From Pseudomonadota bacterium (GTDB taxonomy: Bacteria > Pseudomonadota > Gammaproteobacteria > Burkholderiales > Gallionellaceae): a stretch of DNA of 64,000 nt. The DNA lies in NCBI GenBank assembly GCA_021782995.1, contig JAJXUI010000012.1:1-64000 (forward strand), given 5' to 3'. The notes beneath the pieces were generated by a model that saw nothing but the letters and a program-made list of their open reading frames with translations, was not told the origin of the DNA and did no database searches. This document shows positions 19,850-28,333 of the stretch, one piece after another (the first letter of the stretch is position 1; every line of letters begins with the position of its first letter). A program made the position numbers and the translations under genes.

Positions 19850-19866
19850 CGCACATCTTTGGTGCC
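19850..19866 (+). promoter_or_regulatory. NtrC-like binding site upstream of nasT
   Basis: CGCACA-TCTTT-GGTGCC matches the NtrC consensus TGCACC-N5-GGTGCA at 9 of 12 positions. It lies about 65-80 bases upstream of a near-consensus -24/-12 promoter, a usual distance for an enhancer-binding protein. Binding is inferred from the match only. Confidence 0.45.
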
Positions 19867-19929
19867 TGATCGATTTGCAGGTTCCCGGATATACGTCATT
19901 TCACTTATTGATATGGGTATGTCGGGAGG

Positions 19930-19945
19930 TGGCGCGATTATTGCA
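19930..19945 (+). promoter_or_regulatory. Sigma-54 (-24/-12) promoter of nasT
   Basis: TGGCGC (19930-19935) and TTGCA (19941-19945) place GG and GC exactly 12 bases apart, the strict sigma-54 geometry; only one base departs from TGGCAC-N5-TTGCA. The predicted start is near 19956, about 20 bases before the nasT start codon. Confidence 0.75.
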
Positions 19946-19976
19946 TACGAGTCTGTAGAAAACCGGGAGTGAGCAA

Positions 19977-20552
19977 TTGAAACGTATTCTTATTATTGAT
20001 GATCTGCGGGATCGAGCTGCATGGCTGAAAGCCAGCCTTGAAGTGGCATCCTATCATGTGGTCGGCATTCTTGCGTGGGAGCAGGTAGATGAATCCTCCA
20101 TTCAGGCTGCCCTGGCAGATGTCATTATTGTTGATGCCGATGCGCCTGGGCGCGATACCCTGGAGCAGATCAGCCTGATGTCAAATACGCTGGAAAAACC
20201 GGTAGTGGTGCTCAGTGCCCAGAAAGACCAGGAAAGCATCACACGTGCGATGCGTGCGGGGGTCAGTGCCTATGTTGCACATAGTGTGCAAGGGGAAGAC
20301 TTGAGCGGGATCATCCAGGTGGCAACTGCACGCTTTGCAGAACACAAACGTTTGCGCAACGAGCTTAAGGAAGCCAAGGACCAGCTTGCCGAACGCAAGC
20401 TGGTTGATCGAGCTAAGGCCATCCTGATGGCAGACCACGGTTACAGCGAGCCTGAGGCATACAAGCGCATGCGCAGCCTGTCGATGAGCAAAGCCAAGCG
20501 GATGGCGGAAATTGCCGAGGCGATTATCTTCACCAAGGAGTTGAGCGAGTAA
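19977..20552 (+). CDS. nasT: NasT-type ANTAR antitermination regulator
   Basis: A 191-residue cytoplasmic RNA-binding regulator. The first 120 residues form a receiver-like domain with Asp8, Asp9 and Asp53, but the conserved Lys is absent (AYVAHSV in place of the usual YxxKP region), so it is a pseudo-receiver. A coiled linker and an ANTAR domain follow (about 130-187, with DRAKAILMADHGYSEPEAYK and RMRSLSMSKAKRMAEIAEAI). ANTAR domains bind paired hexaloop hairpins and prevent termination; such a leader lies 170 bases downstream, before nrtA. In known systems NasS holds NasT inactive until nitrate binds. The start is TTG (19977) with GGGAG about 8 bases upstream; no ATG is near. It has its own sigma-54 promoter. 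Confidence 0.93.
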   Translation: MKRILIIDDLRDRAAWLKASLEVASYHVVGILAWEQVDESSIQAALADVIIVDADAPGRDTLEQISLMSNTLEKPVVVLSAQKDQESITRAMRAGVSAYVAHSVQGEDLSGIIQVATARFAEHKRLRNELKEAKDQLAERKLVDRAKAILMADHGYSEPEAYKRMRSLSMSKAKRMAEIAEAIIFTKELSE

Positions 20553-20570
20553 GGTGCATGGTTTGGTGCA
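20553..20570 (+). promoter_or_regulatory. Paired GGTGCA half-sites upstream of the nrt promoter
   Basis: GGTGCATG occurs twice, starting at 20553 and 20565, right after the nasT stop and about 120 bases upstream of the nrtA -24/-12 promoter. GGTGCA is one half of the NtrC site. The spacing does not form the canonical 17-bp palindrome, so this is only a candidate enhancer. Confidence 0.35.
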
Positions 20571-20685
20571 TGCGCACTCAATTGGTTCTGCCTGCGAAGG
20601 AATTGAGGGTAATGGATTGGCAGGTGAAATCGGATGAAAATTATATATATTTGATTATATTGAATATATTTCAGACAGAACATTC

Positions 20686-20701
20686 TGGCACGGCAGTTGC
20701 T
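20686..20701 (+). promoter_or_regulatory. Sigma-54 (-24/-12) promoter of the nrt operon
   Basis: TGGCAC (20686-20691), 5 bases, then TTGCT (20697-20701): a full match to the sigma-54 consensus with GG and GC 12 bases apart. The predicted start is near 20712, which places both hexaloop hairpins and the terminator in the leader RNA and leaves about 150 bases before the nrtA ATG. Confidence 0.88.
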
Positions 20702-20718
20702 TAGTGTAGGGTAAGCGG

Positions 20719-20764
20719 CGAATCAACGGCGATTCGGCGAATGAAGATCAGGGCAAAGGCGTCC
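20719..20764 (+). promoter_or_regulatory. ANTAR-type two-hairpin leader of the nrt operon
   Basis: Two hairpins with six-base loops follow the promoter. P1: CGAATC (20719-20724), loop AACGGC, GATTCG (20731-20736), 6 bp. P2: GGGC (20751-20754), loop AAAGGC, GTCC (20761-20764), 4 bp including one G-U. Both loops have A at position 1 and G at position 4, the defining ANTAR target pattern. The loop and 3' strand of P2 (20758-20764) are also the 5' strand of the terminator at 20758-20799, so P2 and the terminator exclude each other. Binding by the adjacent NasT would allow read-through. Confidence 0.85.
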
Positions 20765-20799
20765 GCTGTGCAAGTGCACGGCAGGGCGCCTTTTATTTT
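20758..20799 (+). terminator. Attenuator terminator in the nrt leader
   Basis: GGCGTCC pairs with GGGCGCC and GCTGTGC with GCACGGC (one bulged A, loop AAGT), giving about 14 bp, followed by TTTTATTTT. It lies inside the leader, 65 bases before the nrtA start, and shares sequence with hairpin P2. This marks it as a conditional terminator rather than the end of a gene. Confidence 0.88.
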
Positions 20800-20863
20800 G
20801 TGCAGCAAAAATGACTCTGCATGGGTACAGGAAATTAACATGGTTAATTTAAGGAGCTTAAAC

Positions 20864-22285
20864 ATGAAGTGCAGCAATGAAAGCAGTGAAGCGGTCATCA
20901 ATGCAGTCGGTAAAAACGCCAGACGTGGTTTTTTCAGGAAAACGGCAATTGCAGCCTGTGTACTGGCGATGAGTGGCGTTACAACATTTGGCGTAATGAG
21001 TGCAAGTGCTGAAGCAGGCAAGCCCGAGAAAACTTCAGTGAAATTCGGCTTCATCAAGCTGACGGATATGGTTCCGCTCGCCGTTGCATATGAAAAGGGC
21101 TACTTCGAGGATGAGGGGCTTTCAGTTACGCTGGAAGCGCAGGCCAACTGGAAGGTGCTGCTTGACCGCGTGGTCACGGGTGAACTGGATGGCGCACACA
21201 TGCTTGCCGGTCAGCCCATCGGCGCTACCATCGGCTTCGGCACCAAGGCAGACATCATTACGCCACTGAGCATGGACCTGAATGGCAATGGCATCACGAT
21301 CTCCAATGCAGTATGGGCCGACTTGAAGAAGAAGCTGCCAACCAAGAATGGGCAGATTGTGCATCCTATCGACCCGAAATACCTGAAGGAAGTCGTAGAT
21401 GATTACAAGAAGGAGGGCAAGACCTTCAAGATGGGTATGGTGTTTCCGGTGTCAACGCATAACTATGAGTTGCGCTACTGGCTGGCAGCAGGCGGCATCA
21501 ACCCCGGTTACTATGATCCAGTGAAGGGTGATACCAGCGGCACGATCAAGGCGGATGTACCTTTGTCCGTCACGCCGCCACCACAAATGCCGGCCACCAT
21601 GGAAGCCGGAACCATCGATGGTTATTGTGTAGGCGAACCATGGAACCAGCAGGCGGTATTCAAAGGGATTGGCGTACCGGTTGCAACCGACTATGACGTG
21701 CAGGTGAATAATCCGGAAAAGGTATTCGGCGTCACCAAGAAATGGGCGGATGAAAATCCAAACACACTCATCCATGTCGTTAAAGCGATGATCCGCGCGG
21801 GTTACTGGCTGGACGAGGAAAACAACAAGAACCGCATGGAAGCCGTGAAAATGATTGCCAAGCCCATCTATGTTGGTGCGGATGAAAATGTCATCGCAAA
21901 CAGCATGACCGGCACTTTCGAATATGAAAAGGGCGACAAGCGTGCGGCACCCGATTTCAATGTGTTCTTCCGTTACAACGCAACCTATCCTTACTACAGC
22001 GATGCTGTGTGGTACCTGACACAGATGCGCCGCTGGGGACAGATCAGCGAAGACAAACCGGACAGCTGGTACCTGAAGATGGCAAAACAGATTTACCGTC
22101 CCGACATCTATGCCAAGGCTGCCAAGGAGTTGATTGCGGAAGGCAAGATGAAAGCCTCCGATTTTCCCAACTTTGCCAAGGAAACAGGATTCAAGGGACC
22201 GCAGAAAGGCTTTATCGATGGCGTTGTCTATGATGGCAGCAAGCCTAATGAGTACCTGAAGAAATTCAAGATCGGTTTGAAGTAA
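20864..22285 (+). CDS. nrtA: Nitrate-binding periplasmic protein of an ABC transporter
   Basis: A 473-residue NrtA/CmpA/NasF-family binding protein. The N-terminus has a twin-arginine signal (ARRGFFRK, then a hydrophobic stretch ending near SASAEA), so it is likely exported folded by Tat. The mature protein starts [20 protein letters not shown], typical of nitrate/bicarbonate binders, and has the family segments [18 protein letters not shown]-like and [13 protein letters not shown]. The start ATG at 20864 follows AAGGAG by 7 bases; longer readings would run through the terminator. It is first in an operon with nrtB, nrtCD, nasS, a globin and cynS. Nitrate is the probable ligand; cyanate or nitrite is possible given the company. 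Confidence 0.92.
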   Translation: MKCSNESSEAVINAVGKNARRGFFRKTAIAACVLAMSGVTTFGVMSASAEAGKPEKTSVKFGFIKLTDMVPLAVAYEKGYFEDEGLSVTLEAQANWKVLLDRVVTGELDGAHMLAGQPIGATIGFGTKADIITPLSMDLNGNGITISNAVWADLKKKLPTKNGQIVHPIDPKYLKEVVDDYKKEGKTFKMGMVFPVSTHNYELRYWLAAGGINPGYYDPVKGDTSGTIKADVPLSVTPPPQMPATMEAGTIDGYCVGEPWNQQAVFKGIGVPVATDYDVQVNNPEKVFGVTKKWADENPNTLIHVVKAMIRAGYWLDEENNKNRMEAVKMIAKPIYVGADENVIANSMTGTFEYEKGDKRAAPDFNVFFRYNATYPYYSDAVWYLTQMRRWGQISEDKPDSWYLKMAKQIYRPDIYAKAAKELIAEGKMKASDFPNFAKETGFKGPQKGFIDGVVYDGSKPNEYLKKFKIGLK

Positions 22286-22351
22286 GCATAGAAGTACAAG
22301 CAGGTCCGTACCCGGCACAAGCCGGGGCGTGCTGAAACAGCGAGGTGAAAC

Positions 22352-23356
22352 ATGAATACAGCAACTATCAATGCACAGTCCGCAATACAGTCAATACTGG
22401 CGCGAGTGCTTCCGAATTCCGGCAGTGATTCGCTCATGCGAACCCTGTTCCGCAGTTTTGTACCGCCCCTCCTGGGCATCTTCGTATTCCTCGTGTTATG
22501 GGATATCGGCGCAAGCCATGTGCAGACTTCCCTGGGGACCTTGCCGGGGCCTGTTGCCGTCATCCGGCAGGCAGGCAACCTGTACCAGGAATACCGAAAT
22601 GAGCAGGAACGCAAGGCAGCATTTATCAAGCGTCAGGCGGAACGCAAAGCAGAATTTCTGGCTGCCAATCCTGGCCAGGAATACACAGGGATCAAATACA
22701 CCAGCCAGCCAACCTATCTGAACCAGATATTCACCAGCCTGTATACGGTGTTTGTCGGTTTCCTGCTGGGTACCATCATTGCGGTGCCGCTTGGCATCCT
22801 GTGCGGCCTGAACAAGACATTCCAGGCTGCGCTCAATCCGCTGATCCAGATTTTCCGTCCGGTGTCGCCGCTGGCATGGTTGCCTATCGTTACGCTGGTC
22901 GTCAGCGCGCTTTATGTATCACCAGATCCGATGTTCGCAAAATCGTTCCTGATCTCTGCAATTACCGTCACCCTGTGCTCGATGTGGCCAACGCTGGTGA
23001 ATACTGCGCTGGGTGTGGCTTCCATTGACAAGGATTTGCTGAATGTCTCCAAAGTGCTGCGTCTTTCCACCAGAACCAAAGTGATGAAAATCGTCATCCC
23101 GTCATCGCTCAAGCTGATCTTCACCGGCATGCGCCTGTCACTGGGTGTGGCCTGGATGGTACTGATTGCGGCAGAGATGCTGGCGCAGAATCCCGGCCTG
23201 GGAAAGTTTGTGTGGGATGAATTCCAGAACGGCAGCTCACAGTCGCTTGAACGCATCATGGTTGCAGTATTCACCATTGGTTTTGTCGGCTTCGTGCTCG
23301 ATCGCTCCATGCATACGCTGCAACAGATGGCCAGCTTTGGCCAGCGCAACGAGTGA
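22352..23356 (+). CDS. nrtB: Nitrate ABC transporter permease
   Basis: A 334-residue inner-membrane permease of the NrtB/SsuC/TauC class with about six membrane segments. The coupling motif that contacts the ATPase lies near 240-262 (STRTKVMKIVIPSSLKLIF), and AAEMLAQNPGLGKFVWDE is the typical family segment. Between the first and second membrane segments is a hydrophilic, charged insert of about 55 residues (NEQERKAAFIKRQAERKAEF and following), longer than in minimal NrtB proteins. It presumably forms one half of a homodimeric channel with two copies per transporter. It lies 66 bases after nrtA and 38 bases before the ATPase gene. Confidence 0.92.
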   Translation: MNTATINAQSAIQSILARVLPNSGSDSLMRTLFRSFVPPLLGIFVFLVLWDIGASHVQTSLGTLPGPVAVIRQAGNLYQEYRNEQERKAAFIKRQAERKAEFLAANPGQEYTGIKYTSQPTYLNQIFTSLYTVFVGFLLGTIIAVPLGILCGLNKTFQAALNPLIQIFRPVSPLAWLPIVTLVVSALYVSPDPMFAKSFLISAITVTLCSMWPTLVNTALGVASIDKDLLNVSKVLRLSTRTKVMKIVIPSSLKLIFTGMRLSLGVAWMVLIAAEMLAQNPGLGKFVWDEFQNGSSQSLERIMVAVFTIGFVGFVLDRSMHTLQQMASFGQRNE

Positions 23357-23394
23357 TGGTGTGAATTGGTAAAAATATTATCGGGAACTGGATC

Positions 23395-25125
23395 ATGATG
23401 AACGCTCAACTCAAAATCGAAGGAACTGCCGGTGCGGAAGCAATGCCTGCACCGTCTGCAGGCGAAGCCATACTTGAGCTCAAGGGAGTCAGCAAGTCAT
23501 ATGGCAGTGGAGACCAGCTTACGACAGTACTGAAAGACATCAACCTGCGGATTCATGAAGGCGAGTTCGTAGCCATCGTGGGATTTTCCGGCAGCGGAAA
23601 ATCTACGCTGATTTCGCTGATTTCCGGATTGCAGAAGGCGGATGCGGGCGAAGTGCTGTGCAAGGGCAGTCCGGTAACGGGCCCGGGCCCGGATCGGGGG
23701 GTGGTCTTCCAGAATTATTCCCTGATGCCATGGATGACGGTACGCCAGAATGTGGCGCTTGCGGTGGATCAGGTTTTCAGCAATGCCTCAAAGGAAGAAC
23801 GCAAGGCACGTGTCGAAAAGTATATCGATATGGTGAACCTGACACCGGCAATGGACAAGCGGCCTTCCGAATTGTCGGGGGGCATGCGTCAGCGCGTCTC
23901 CGTCGCGCGTGCACTGGCGGCATCACCGGATATCCTGCTGCTGGATGAGCCGCTGAGCGCGCTGGATGCGCTGACTCGCTCCAAATTGCAGGATGAAATC
24001 ATCCGCATCTGGAGTCAGGACAGGAAAACTGTGGTGCTGATCACCAACGAAGTCGATGAAGGCATCATCATGGCGGATCGCATCATTCCGCTGAATCCCG
24101 GTCCGGAAGCTACCCTGGGACCTGAGTTTGTGGTGAACCTGCCACGTCCACGTGACAGGGCTGCTATCAATCATTCCACCGACTTCAAGCGCATCCGCCG
24201 CGATGTCACGCAATACCTGATGCAGGTTGGTGCAGCAAAAGGTGCAGCAGATGACGGCAAGGTCGTAAAGTTGCCAGCAGTGCTGCCCAATACTTCACGT
24301 GAACATCAGGCGAACCGGAAGGATAAGGCCAGCCTGCCGCCCAATGTAGAGCGCTATGTCGATTTCTCGCGGGTGTCGAAAATCTATCCATCACGCAAGG
24401 GTCCGATCAGGGTGGTCGACGGTTTCGATTTGAAGATACGCAAGGGAGAGTTCATTTCCATCATTGGCCACTCGGGATGTGGCAAATCGACAGTGCTGTC
24501 GATGATGGCCGGACTCAATGACATCAGTGAAGGCGTGATCGTGCTGGATGGCCGCGAGGTGGATGCTGCAGGCCCGGATCGCGGCATTGTGTTTCAGTCT
24601 CCCAGCCTGGTGCCATGGTTAAGTGCCCATGAAAATGTTGCGCTGGGTGTCGAGCAGGTCTACCCCCATGCCACTGCAAACGAGCGCAGAGACATCATTG
24701 AAAATTACCTGACTCGCGTGGGGCTGGCTGATGTTCGGGACAAGAAGGCATCCGAGCTCTCCAATGGCATGAAACAGCGTGTCGGCATTGCGCGTGCATT
24801 CGCGCTGTCACCCAAGATGCTGTTGCTGGATGAGCCGTTCGGCATGCTGGATTCGCTGACGCGCTGGGATTTGCAGGAGGTCCTGATGGAAGTCTGGACC
24901 CGTACCAGTGTCACTGCGATGATGGTGACGCATGATGTCGACGAGGCGATCCTGCTTGCTGACAGGGTGGTGATGATGACCAATGGACCGAACGCGAAGG
25001 TAGGCAGGATACTGGAAGTCAACCTGCCACGTCCGCGCTCGCGCAAGATGTTGCTCGAACATCCGGACTATTACAGCCTGCGCGAACAGCTGCTGACTTT
25101 CCTCGAGGAGTGTGATCATGTCTGA
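23395..25125 (+). CDS. Fused double ATPase of the nitrate transporter (NrtC-NrtD type)
   Basis: A 576-residue protein with two ABC ATPase domains in one chain. NBD1: Walker [10 protein letters not shown] (63-71), signature LSGGM (160-164), Walker B LLLDEP, but Asn218 (ITNEVDE) at the H-loop. NBD2: Walker [10 protein letters not shown] (358-366), signature LSNGM (455-459), Walker B LLLDEP, and a normal H-loop His513 (VTHDVDE). Thus one composite site (NBD2 Walker plus NBD1 signature) is canonical, and the other combines the Asn218 and LSNGM changes. A linker rich in charged residues (about 280-320) joins the halves. Neither half carries the NrtA-like C-terminal domain of cyanobacterial NrtC. 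Two ATGs (23395, 23398) are possible starts. Confidence 0.92.
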   Translation: MMNAQLKIEGTAGAEAMPAPSAGEAILELKGVSKSYGSGDQLTTVLKDINLRIHEGEFVAIVGFSGSGKSTLISLISGLQKADAGEVLCKGSPVTGPGPDRGVVFQNYSLMPWMTVRQNVALAVDQVFSNASKEERKARVEKYIDMVNLTPAMDKRPSELSGGMRQRVSVARALAASPDILLLDEPLSALDALTRSKLQDEIIRIWSQDRKTVVLITNEVDEGIIMADRIIPLNPGPEATLGPEFVVNLPRPRDRAAINHSTDFKRIRRDVTQYLMQVGAAKGAADDGKVVKLPAVLPNTSREHQANRKDKASLPPNVERYVDFSRVSKIYPSRKGPIRVVDGFDLKIRKGEFISIIGHSGCGKSTVLSMMAGLNDISEGVIVLDGREVDAAGPDRGIVFQSPSLVPWLSAHENVALGVEQVYPHATANERRDIIENYLTRVGLADVRDKKASELSNGMKQRVGIARAFALSPKMLLLDEPFGMLDSLTRWDLQEVLMEVWTRTSVTAMMVTHDVDEAILLADRVVMMTNGPNAKVGRILEVNLPRPRSRKMLLEHPDYYSLREQLLTFLEECDHV

Positions 25126-26305
25126 CACGCCGGATAAACCAGTCGGCTTTCCGGCGCCGGAACTGAAGGAGGTCAGGGTTGGCTTTATTCCGTTGACGGA
25201 TTGCGCCTCACTTGTGGCCGCAGCAATGCTGGGCTTTGACAAGAAGTACGGCATCAGGATCCAGCTGTCGAAAGAGGCTTCATGGGCTGCAATACGCGAC
25301 AAGGTGACGAATGGCGAGCTGCATGCGGCTCACATGCTGTATGGCATGGTGTACGGTGTGCATCTCGGTATCGGGGCACCGAAGAAGGACATGGCAGTAC
25401 TGATGACGCTCAATCACAATGGCCAGGGCATCTCCTTCTCCAGCCAGATGAAGGGCGAAGGAATCACCGACGGGCAATCGCTGGCCAAAGCCATCAGGAC
25501 TGCGCGCAGAAGGTACAAGTTCGCGCATACTTTCCCGACCGGAACGCACGCGATGTGGCTCTACTACTGGCTGGCAAGTTACGGCATCAACCCGATCACC
25601 GAAATTGACACACTCACGGTACCTCCGCAGCAGATGGTGCTGAATGCGCGATTTGGCAGCATGGATGGGTTCTGCGTGGGCGAACCATGGAATGCTCGCG
25701 GCATTTATGACAAGGTCAGTATCTCAGTCGCTTCGTCGCAGGATGTCTGGGTTGACCATCCAGAGAAGGTGCTGGGTGTCACTGCGGACTTCGTGAGTGT
25801 ATATCCGGGTACGTCACGTGCGCTGATCATGGCGTTGCTGGATGCGGCTCGTTTTGTGGATGATCTTGCAAACCGGGAGAAAATTGTTGAGCTGCTTGCC
25901 GGCAAGGATTTCATTGATGCACCGGTGGATGTGATCAAGTGGCGATTCATGGGTGAGTACGAAGACGGAATGGGAGGCAGGTGGCATGACCCCAATTACC
26001 TGAAATTTTTCAACGAGGGCAAGGTGCCCTTTCCCTATCTTTCAGATGGTATGTGGTTCCTCACCCAGTTCAGGCGCTGGGGGCTGCTTAAAAAGGATCC
26101 GGACTATCTGGAAGTGGCCCGGCAGATCAATCAGGTTGACCTTTACCGGGAAGCTGCGACCCGTATCAATGTCACGGTACCGGAAAATGTGATGCGAAAT
26201 TCGCGGCTGATCGATGGCAAGGTCTGGGATGGCATCAATCCCGAAAAATACGCTGCGTCGTTCAAGATCAGGTCGGATGCGGCAAGGGAAAAAATCGTTT
26301 TGTAA
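25118..26305 (+). CDS. nasS: NasS-like cytoplasmic nitrate sensor
   Basis: A 395-residue NrtA-fold protein without any signal peptide or lipobox, so it stays in the cytoplasm. It shares the ligand-fold segments of NrtA ([46 protein letters not shown]) but belongs by length and location to NasS, which binds nitrate or nitrite and sequesters the ANTAR protein NasT when ligand is absent. The start ATG (25118) overlaps the end of the ATPase gene by 8 bases and follows GAGGAG by 7 bases; an in-frame GTG at 25112 is too close to that ribosome site. Here the sensor lies in the operon it would control, and nasT is separate upstream. A role as a second binding protein is less likely without export. 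Confidence 0.88.
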   Translation: MSDTPDKPVGFPAPELKEVRVGFIPLTDCASLVAAAMLGFDKKYGIRIQLSKEASWAAIRDKVTNGELHAAHMLYGMVYGVHLGIGAPKKDMAVLMTLNHNGQGISFSSQMKGEGITDGQSLAKAIRTARRRYKFAHTFPTGTHAMWLYYWLASYGINPITEIDTLTVPPQQMVLNARFGSMDGFCVGEPWNARGIYDKVSISVASSQDVWVDHPEKVLGVTADFVSVYPGTSRALIMALLDAARFVDDLANREKIVELLAGKDFIDAPVDVIKWRFMGEYEDGMGGRWHDPNYLKFFNEGKVPFPYLSDGMWFLTQFRRWGLLKKDPDYLEVARQINQVDLYREAATRINVTVPENVMRNSRLIDGKVWDGINPEKYAASFKIRSDAAREKIVL

Positions 26306-26324
26306 TGCATGAAAGGAGTGTGCA

Positions 26325-26738
26325 ATGAACACGGAAGCAATCAGTCTGGTGCGCAACAGCTGGGATAAGGTGCTGCCGATACAGGATGTCGCTGCAAAAC
26401 TGTTCTATGACAAGCTGTTCGAGCTGGATCCGTCATTGAAACCGCTATTCAAGGGTGACATGGCAGAGCAGGGCCGCAAGCTGATGAGCATGATCACGCT
26501 GGTGGTAGGCCGCCTTGACAGGCTCGAGCCCCTGATTGGTGCAGTGCAGGATCTTGGGCGGAGACATGCGGGGTATGGCGTGAAGGATGAACACTATGAC
26601 ACGGTAGCCGCCGCGCTACTGGATACTTTGGGCAAGGGGCTGGGGGAAGGATTTACGCAAGAGGTGAAACTGGCCTGGACGGAGGCATACATATTGCTTG
26701 CAACTGCGATGAAGGCAGCTTCAAAAACCGTGGCTTAA
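26325..26738 (+). CDS. Single-domain bacterial globin
   Basis: A 137-residue myoglobin-fold protein like Vitreoscilla haemoglobin and the haem domain of flavohaemoglobin. The proximal His81 (RRHAGYGV), the neighbouring Tyr91 and a CD1 Phe42 are present; position E7 is Gln49, as in flavohaemoglobins. No reductase domain follows, so it would need a partner reductase. Such globins bind oxygen and convert nitric oxide to nitrate. It starts 19 bases after nasS with AAGGAG before the ATG. Its place among nitrate genes suggests defence against NO made during nitrate/nitrite reduction, or feeding NO-derived nitrate into the pathway; this is inference. Confidence 0.88.
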   Translation: MNTEAISLVRNSWDKVLPIQDVAAKLFYDKLFELDPSLKPLFKGDMAEQGRKLMSMITLVVGRLDRLEPLIGAVQDLGRRHAGYGVKDEHYDTVAAALLDTLGKGLGEGFTQEVKLAWTEAYILLATAMKAASKTVA

Positions 26739-26754
26739 TAAAAGGAAAGCAGAA

Positions 26755-27210
26755 ATGAACGTAGAGAAAAGACAGCAATTGGCAACCGAGGCACTGGAGG
26801 CGAAATATCAATTGAAGCTGGGATGGCCGCAGCTGGCAGAAGCGATCGGGCGCAGTCCGGTGTATACCGCAATGCTGATATATGGCTACGGCCAGGCAAG
26901 TAAGGAAGAGGCAGAAAAGCTGGGAGCAATGTTGAAGCTCCCTTCCGAGCTGGCGATGGAAATGACCCGTGTCCCCACTCGAGTGCCTGCCCAACCGTGG
27001 CCGCCGACAGATCCTTTCATTTATCGTCTGTACGAAGCGGTGATGTTGTATGGACCGGTGTACAAGGATGTGGCACATGAAATTTTCGGTGATGGCATCA
27101 TGAGCGCAATCGACATGTCGGTGGATATCGTGAAAGTGGAAGAGCCGGCTGGCGTGCCGCGACTTGAGATGACTTTCAACGGCAAGTGGCTGCAATACAA
27201 AAAATACTGA
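26755..27210 (+). CDS. cynS: Cyanate hydratase (cyanase)
   Basis: A 151-residue cyanase. The active-site residues of E. coli CynS (Arg96, Glu99, Ser122) correspond to Arg91, Glu94 and Ser117 here, and the N-terminal helical domain and FNGKWLQYKKY end match the family. The enzyme converts cyanate and bicarbonate to carbamate (then ammonia and CO2), acting as a decamer in the cytoplasm. It lies 16 bases after the globin and is last in the nrt operon. This raises the possibility that the ABC transporter also carries cyanate, because CynABD and Nrt transporters are close relatives. A bidirectional terminator follows at 27442. Confidence 0.95.
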   Translation: MNVEKRQQLATEALEAKYQLKLGWPQLAEAIGRSPVYTAMLIYGYGQASKEEAEKLGAMLKLPSELAMEMTRVPTRVPAQPWPPTDPFIYRLYEAVMLYGPVYKDVAHEIFGDGIMSAIDMSVDIVKVEEPAGVPRLEMTFNGKWLQYKKY

Positions 27211-27441
27211 CCGGGATGGAAAAATCCATTTATGACGGTTAAGCAAGCCGCCAGTTTGGAAATGTCCCAATCCTGGGTGGTACATTGATGGCACCTGGAT
27301 GGTGCAACATTATGTGTGGAAGCCTTGGCGGGAGCACCATTTGAGATCAGTGTCTGCAGTGATCGGAGATCACGGAGATATCGCTGCGGGTAGTAAATAC
27401 TGGTTTTGTCAGTTGCGAGATTTCAATGAAGCCTGACAAAT

Positions 27442-27476
27442 AAAAAGCCCGGCACAATGTGTGCCGGGCTTTTTTT
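27442..27476. terminator. Bidirectional terminator between cynS and the cold shock gene
   Basis: AAAAAGCCCGGCACA and TGTGCCGGGCTTTTT flank a small loop, giving T-runs on both strands. It would end both the plus-strand nrt-cynS transcript and the minus-strand cold shock transcript. Confidence 0.9.
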
Positions 27477-27491
27477 CAATCCGAAGCGCGA

Positions 27492-27695
27492 TTAAGCGGC
27501 CTGGATGTTGGAGGCTTGCTTGCCTTTTGGGCCTTGGGTAACTTCAAAGCTTACCTTCTGGCCTTCTTGCAGAGTTTTGAAACCGCTCATGTTGATTGCG
27601 GAGAAATGTGCGAACAGATCGTCACCGCCGTCATCAGGAGTTACAAAACCAAAACCTTTAGAATCATTGAACCACTTAACTGTACCAGTTGCCAT
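27492..27695 (-). CDS. CspA-family cold shock protein
   Basis: A 67-residue cold shock domain: [15 protein letters not shown] (RNP1 KGFGFV) and DLFAHFSAI (RNP2). It binds single-stranded nucleic acid and acts as an RNA chaperone. AAGGAAG precedes the start. The upstream spacer is long and AT-rich, leaving room for the extended 5' leader usual in this family, but no specific cold box was recognised. Which paralogue it is (CspA, CspD or other) cannot be decided here. Confidence 0.95.
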   Translation of the reverse strand: MATGTVKWFNDSKGFGFVTPDDGGDDLFAHFSAINMSGFKTLQEGQKVSFEVTQGPKGKQASNIQAA

Positions 27696-28333
27696 GTTAA
27701 AACTTCCTTAATTAATAAAACCGCGGGGAAATTCCCGCATATTATTTGGTTATAAAGATTGCACATGGATTACCAGTACTGCAGAACTTCAAAACAAATA
27801 ACGGGTTGCACTATACATGTGTTTTGGCATGAAAGCGCGAAAAAATAAAATATTTTTCAGTTTTTTTGTTTTACGGGCATATTTGTTGTAATTCTGATAC
27901 ACGCCATGCAGGCATCTGTATTTTGGAGTATGCGGGTGGAATAAGTGAGATTTAAAATTAATGTAATATATACAGTATGTTGTGTTTGCATTAAGTTGGG
28001 GTGCGGTATGATGGGGTTGGTTTGATAATTTACTTCTGTGGTTTGGGTTTGAGTGACGGGTTTCTATATGTCGTCGTGAATAGCATCTCTCAATAATCTG
28101 GCGTTTGAGAAAGTGCGATTCGTCCAGCATGCCGGGTATGGTGCTGGATACAGCAAGGTAAAGTACAACAAAGCGTACTCTGCTGGATTTCATGCTCAAT
28201 GATATTTTGAGTGCAGTGCGAACTCGCACCCGATCCAGGTGGGTTATTGTAATAATATGATTATATTAATAAAAATGCTGTGATAATATTGCTGCGATTT
28301 GACATTGACAGCAACTGGAAAGCAAGGAGCGGT
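27696..28333. other. AT-rich spacer without a convincing gene
   Basis: This 638-base stretch separates the divergent cold shock gene and a secreted-protein gene. It contains AT-rich patches and a minus-strand frame (27789-28229) whose translation is dominated by Asn, His, Tyr, Lys and Arg, with no family resemblance. Promoters for both flanking genes must lie here, but none stands out. Confidence 0.5.

Noticed and set aside
20697-20718. Possible upstream hairpin (GCTTA with TAAGC) as the first ANTAR hairpin
   Set aside because: It overlaps the -12 element of the sigma-54 promoter and would be largely untranscribed. Its loop has eight bases and lacks A1/G4. The true pair starts at 20719.
27789-28229. 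146-codon minus-strand frame in the AT-rich spacer
   Set aside because: Rich in Asn, His, Tyr, Lys and Arg, with no ribosome site or family resemblance; most likely chance in low-complexity DNA.
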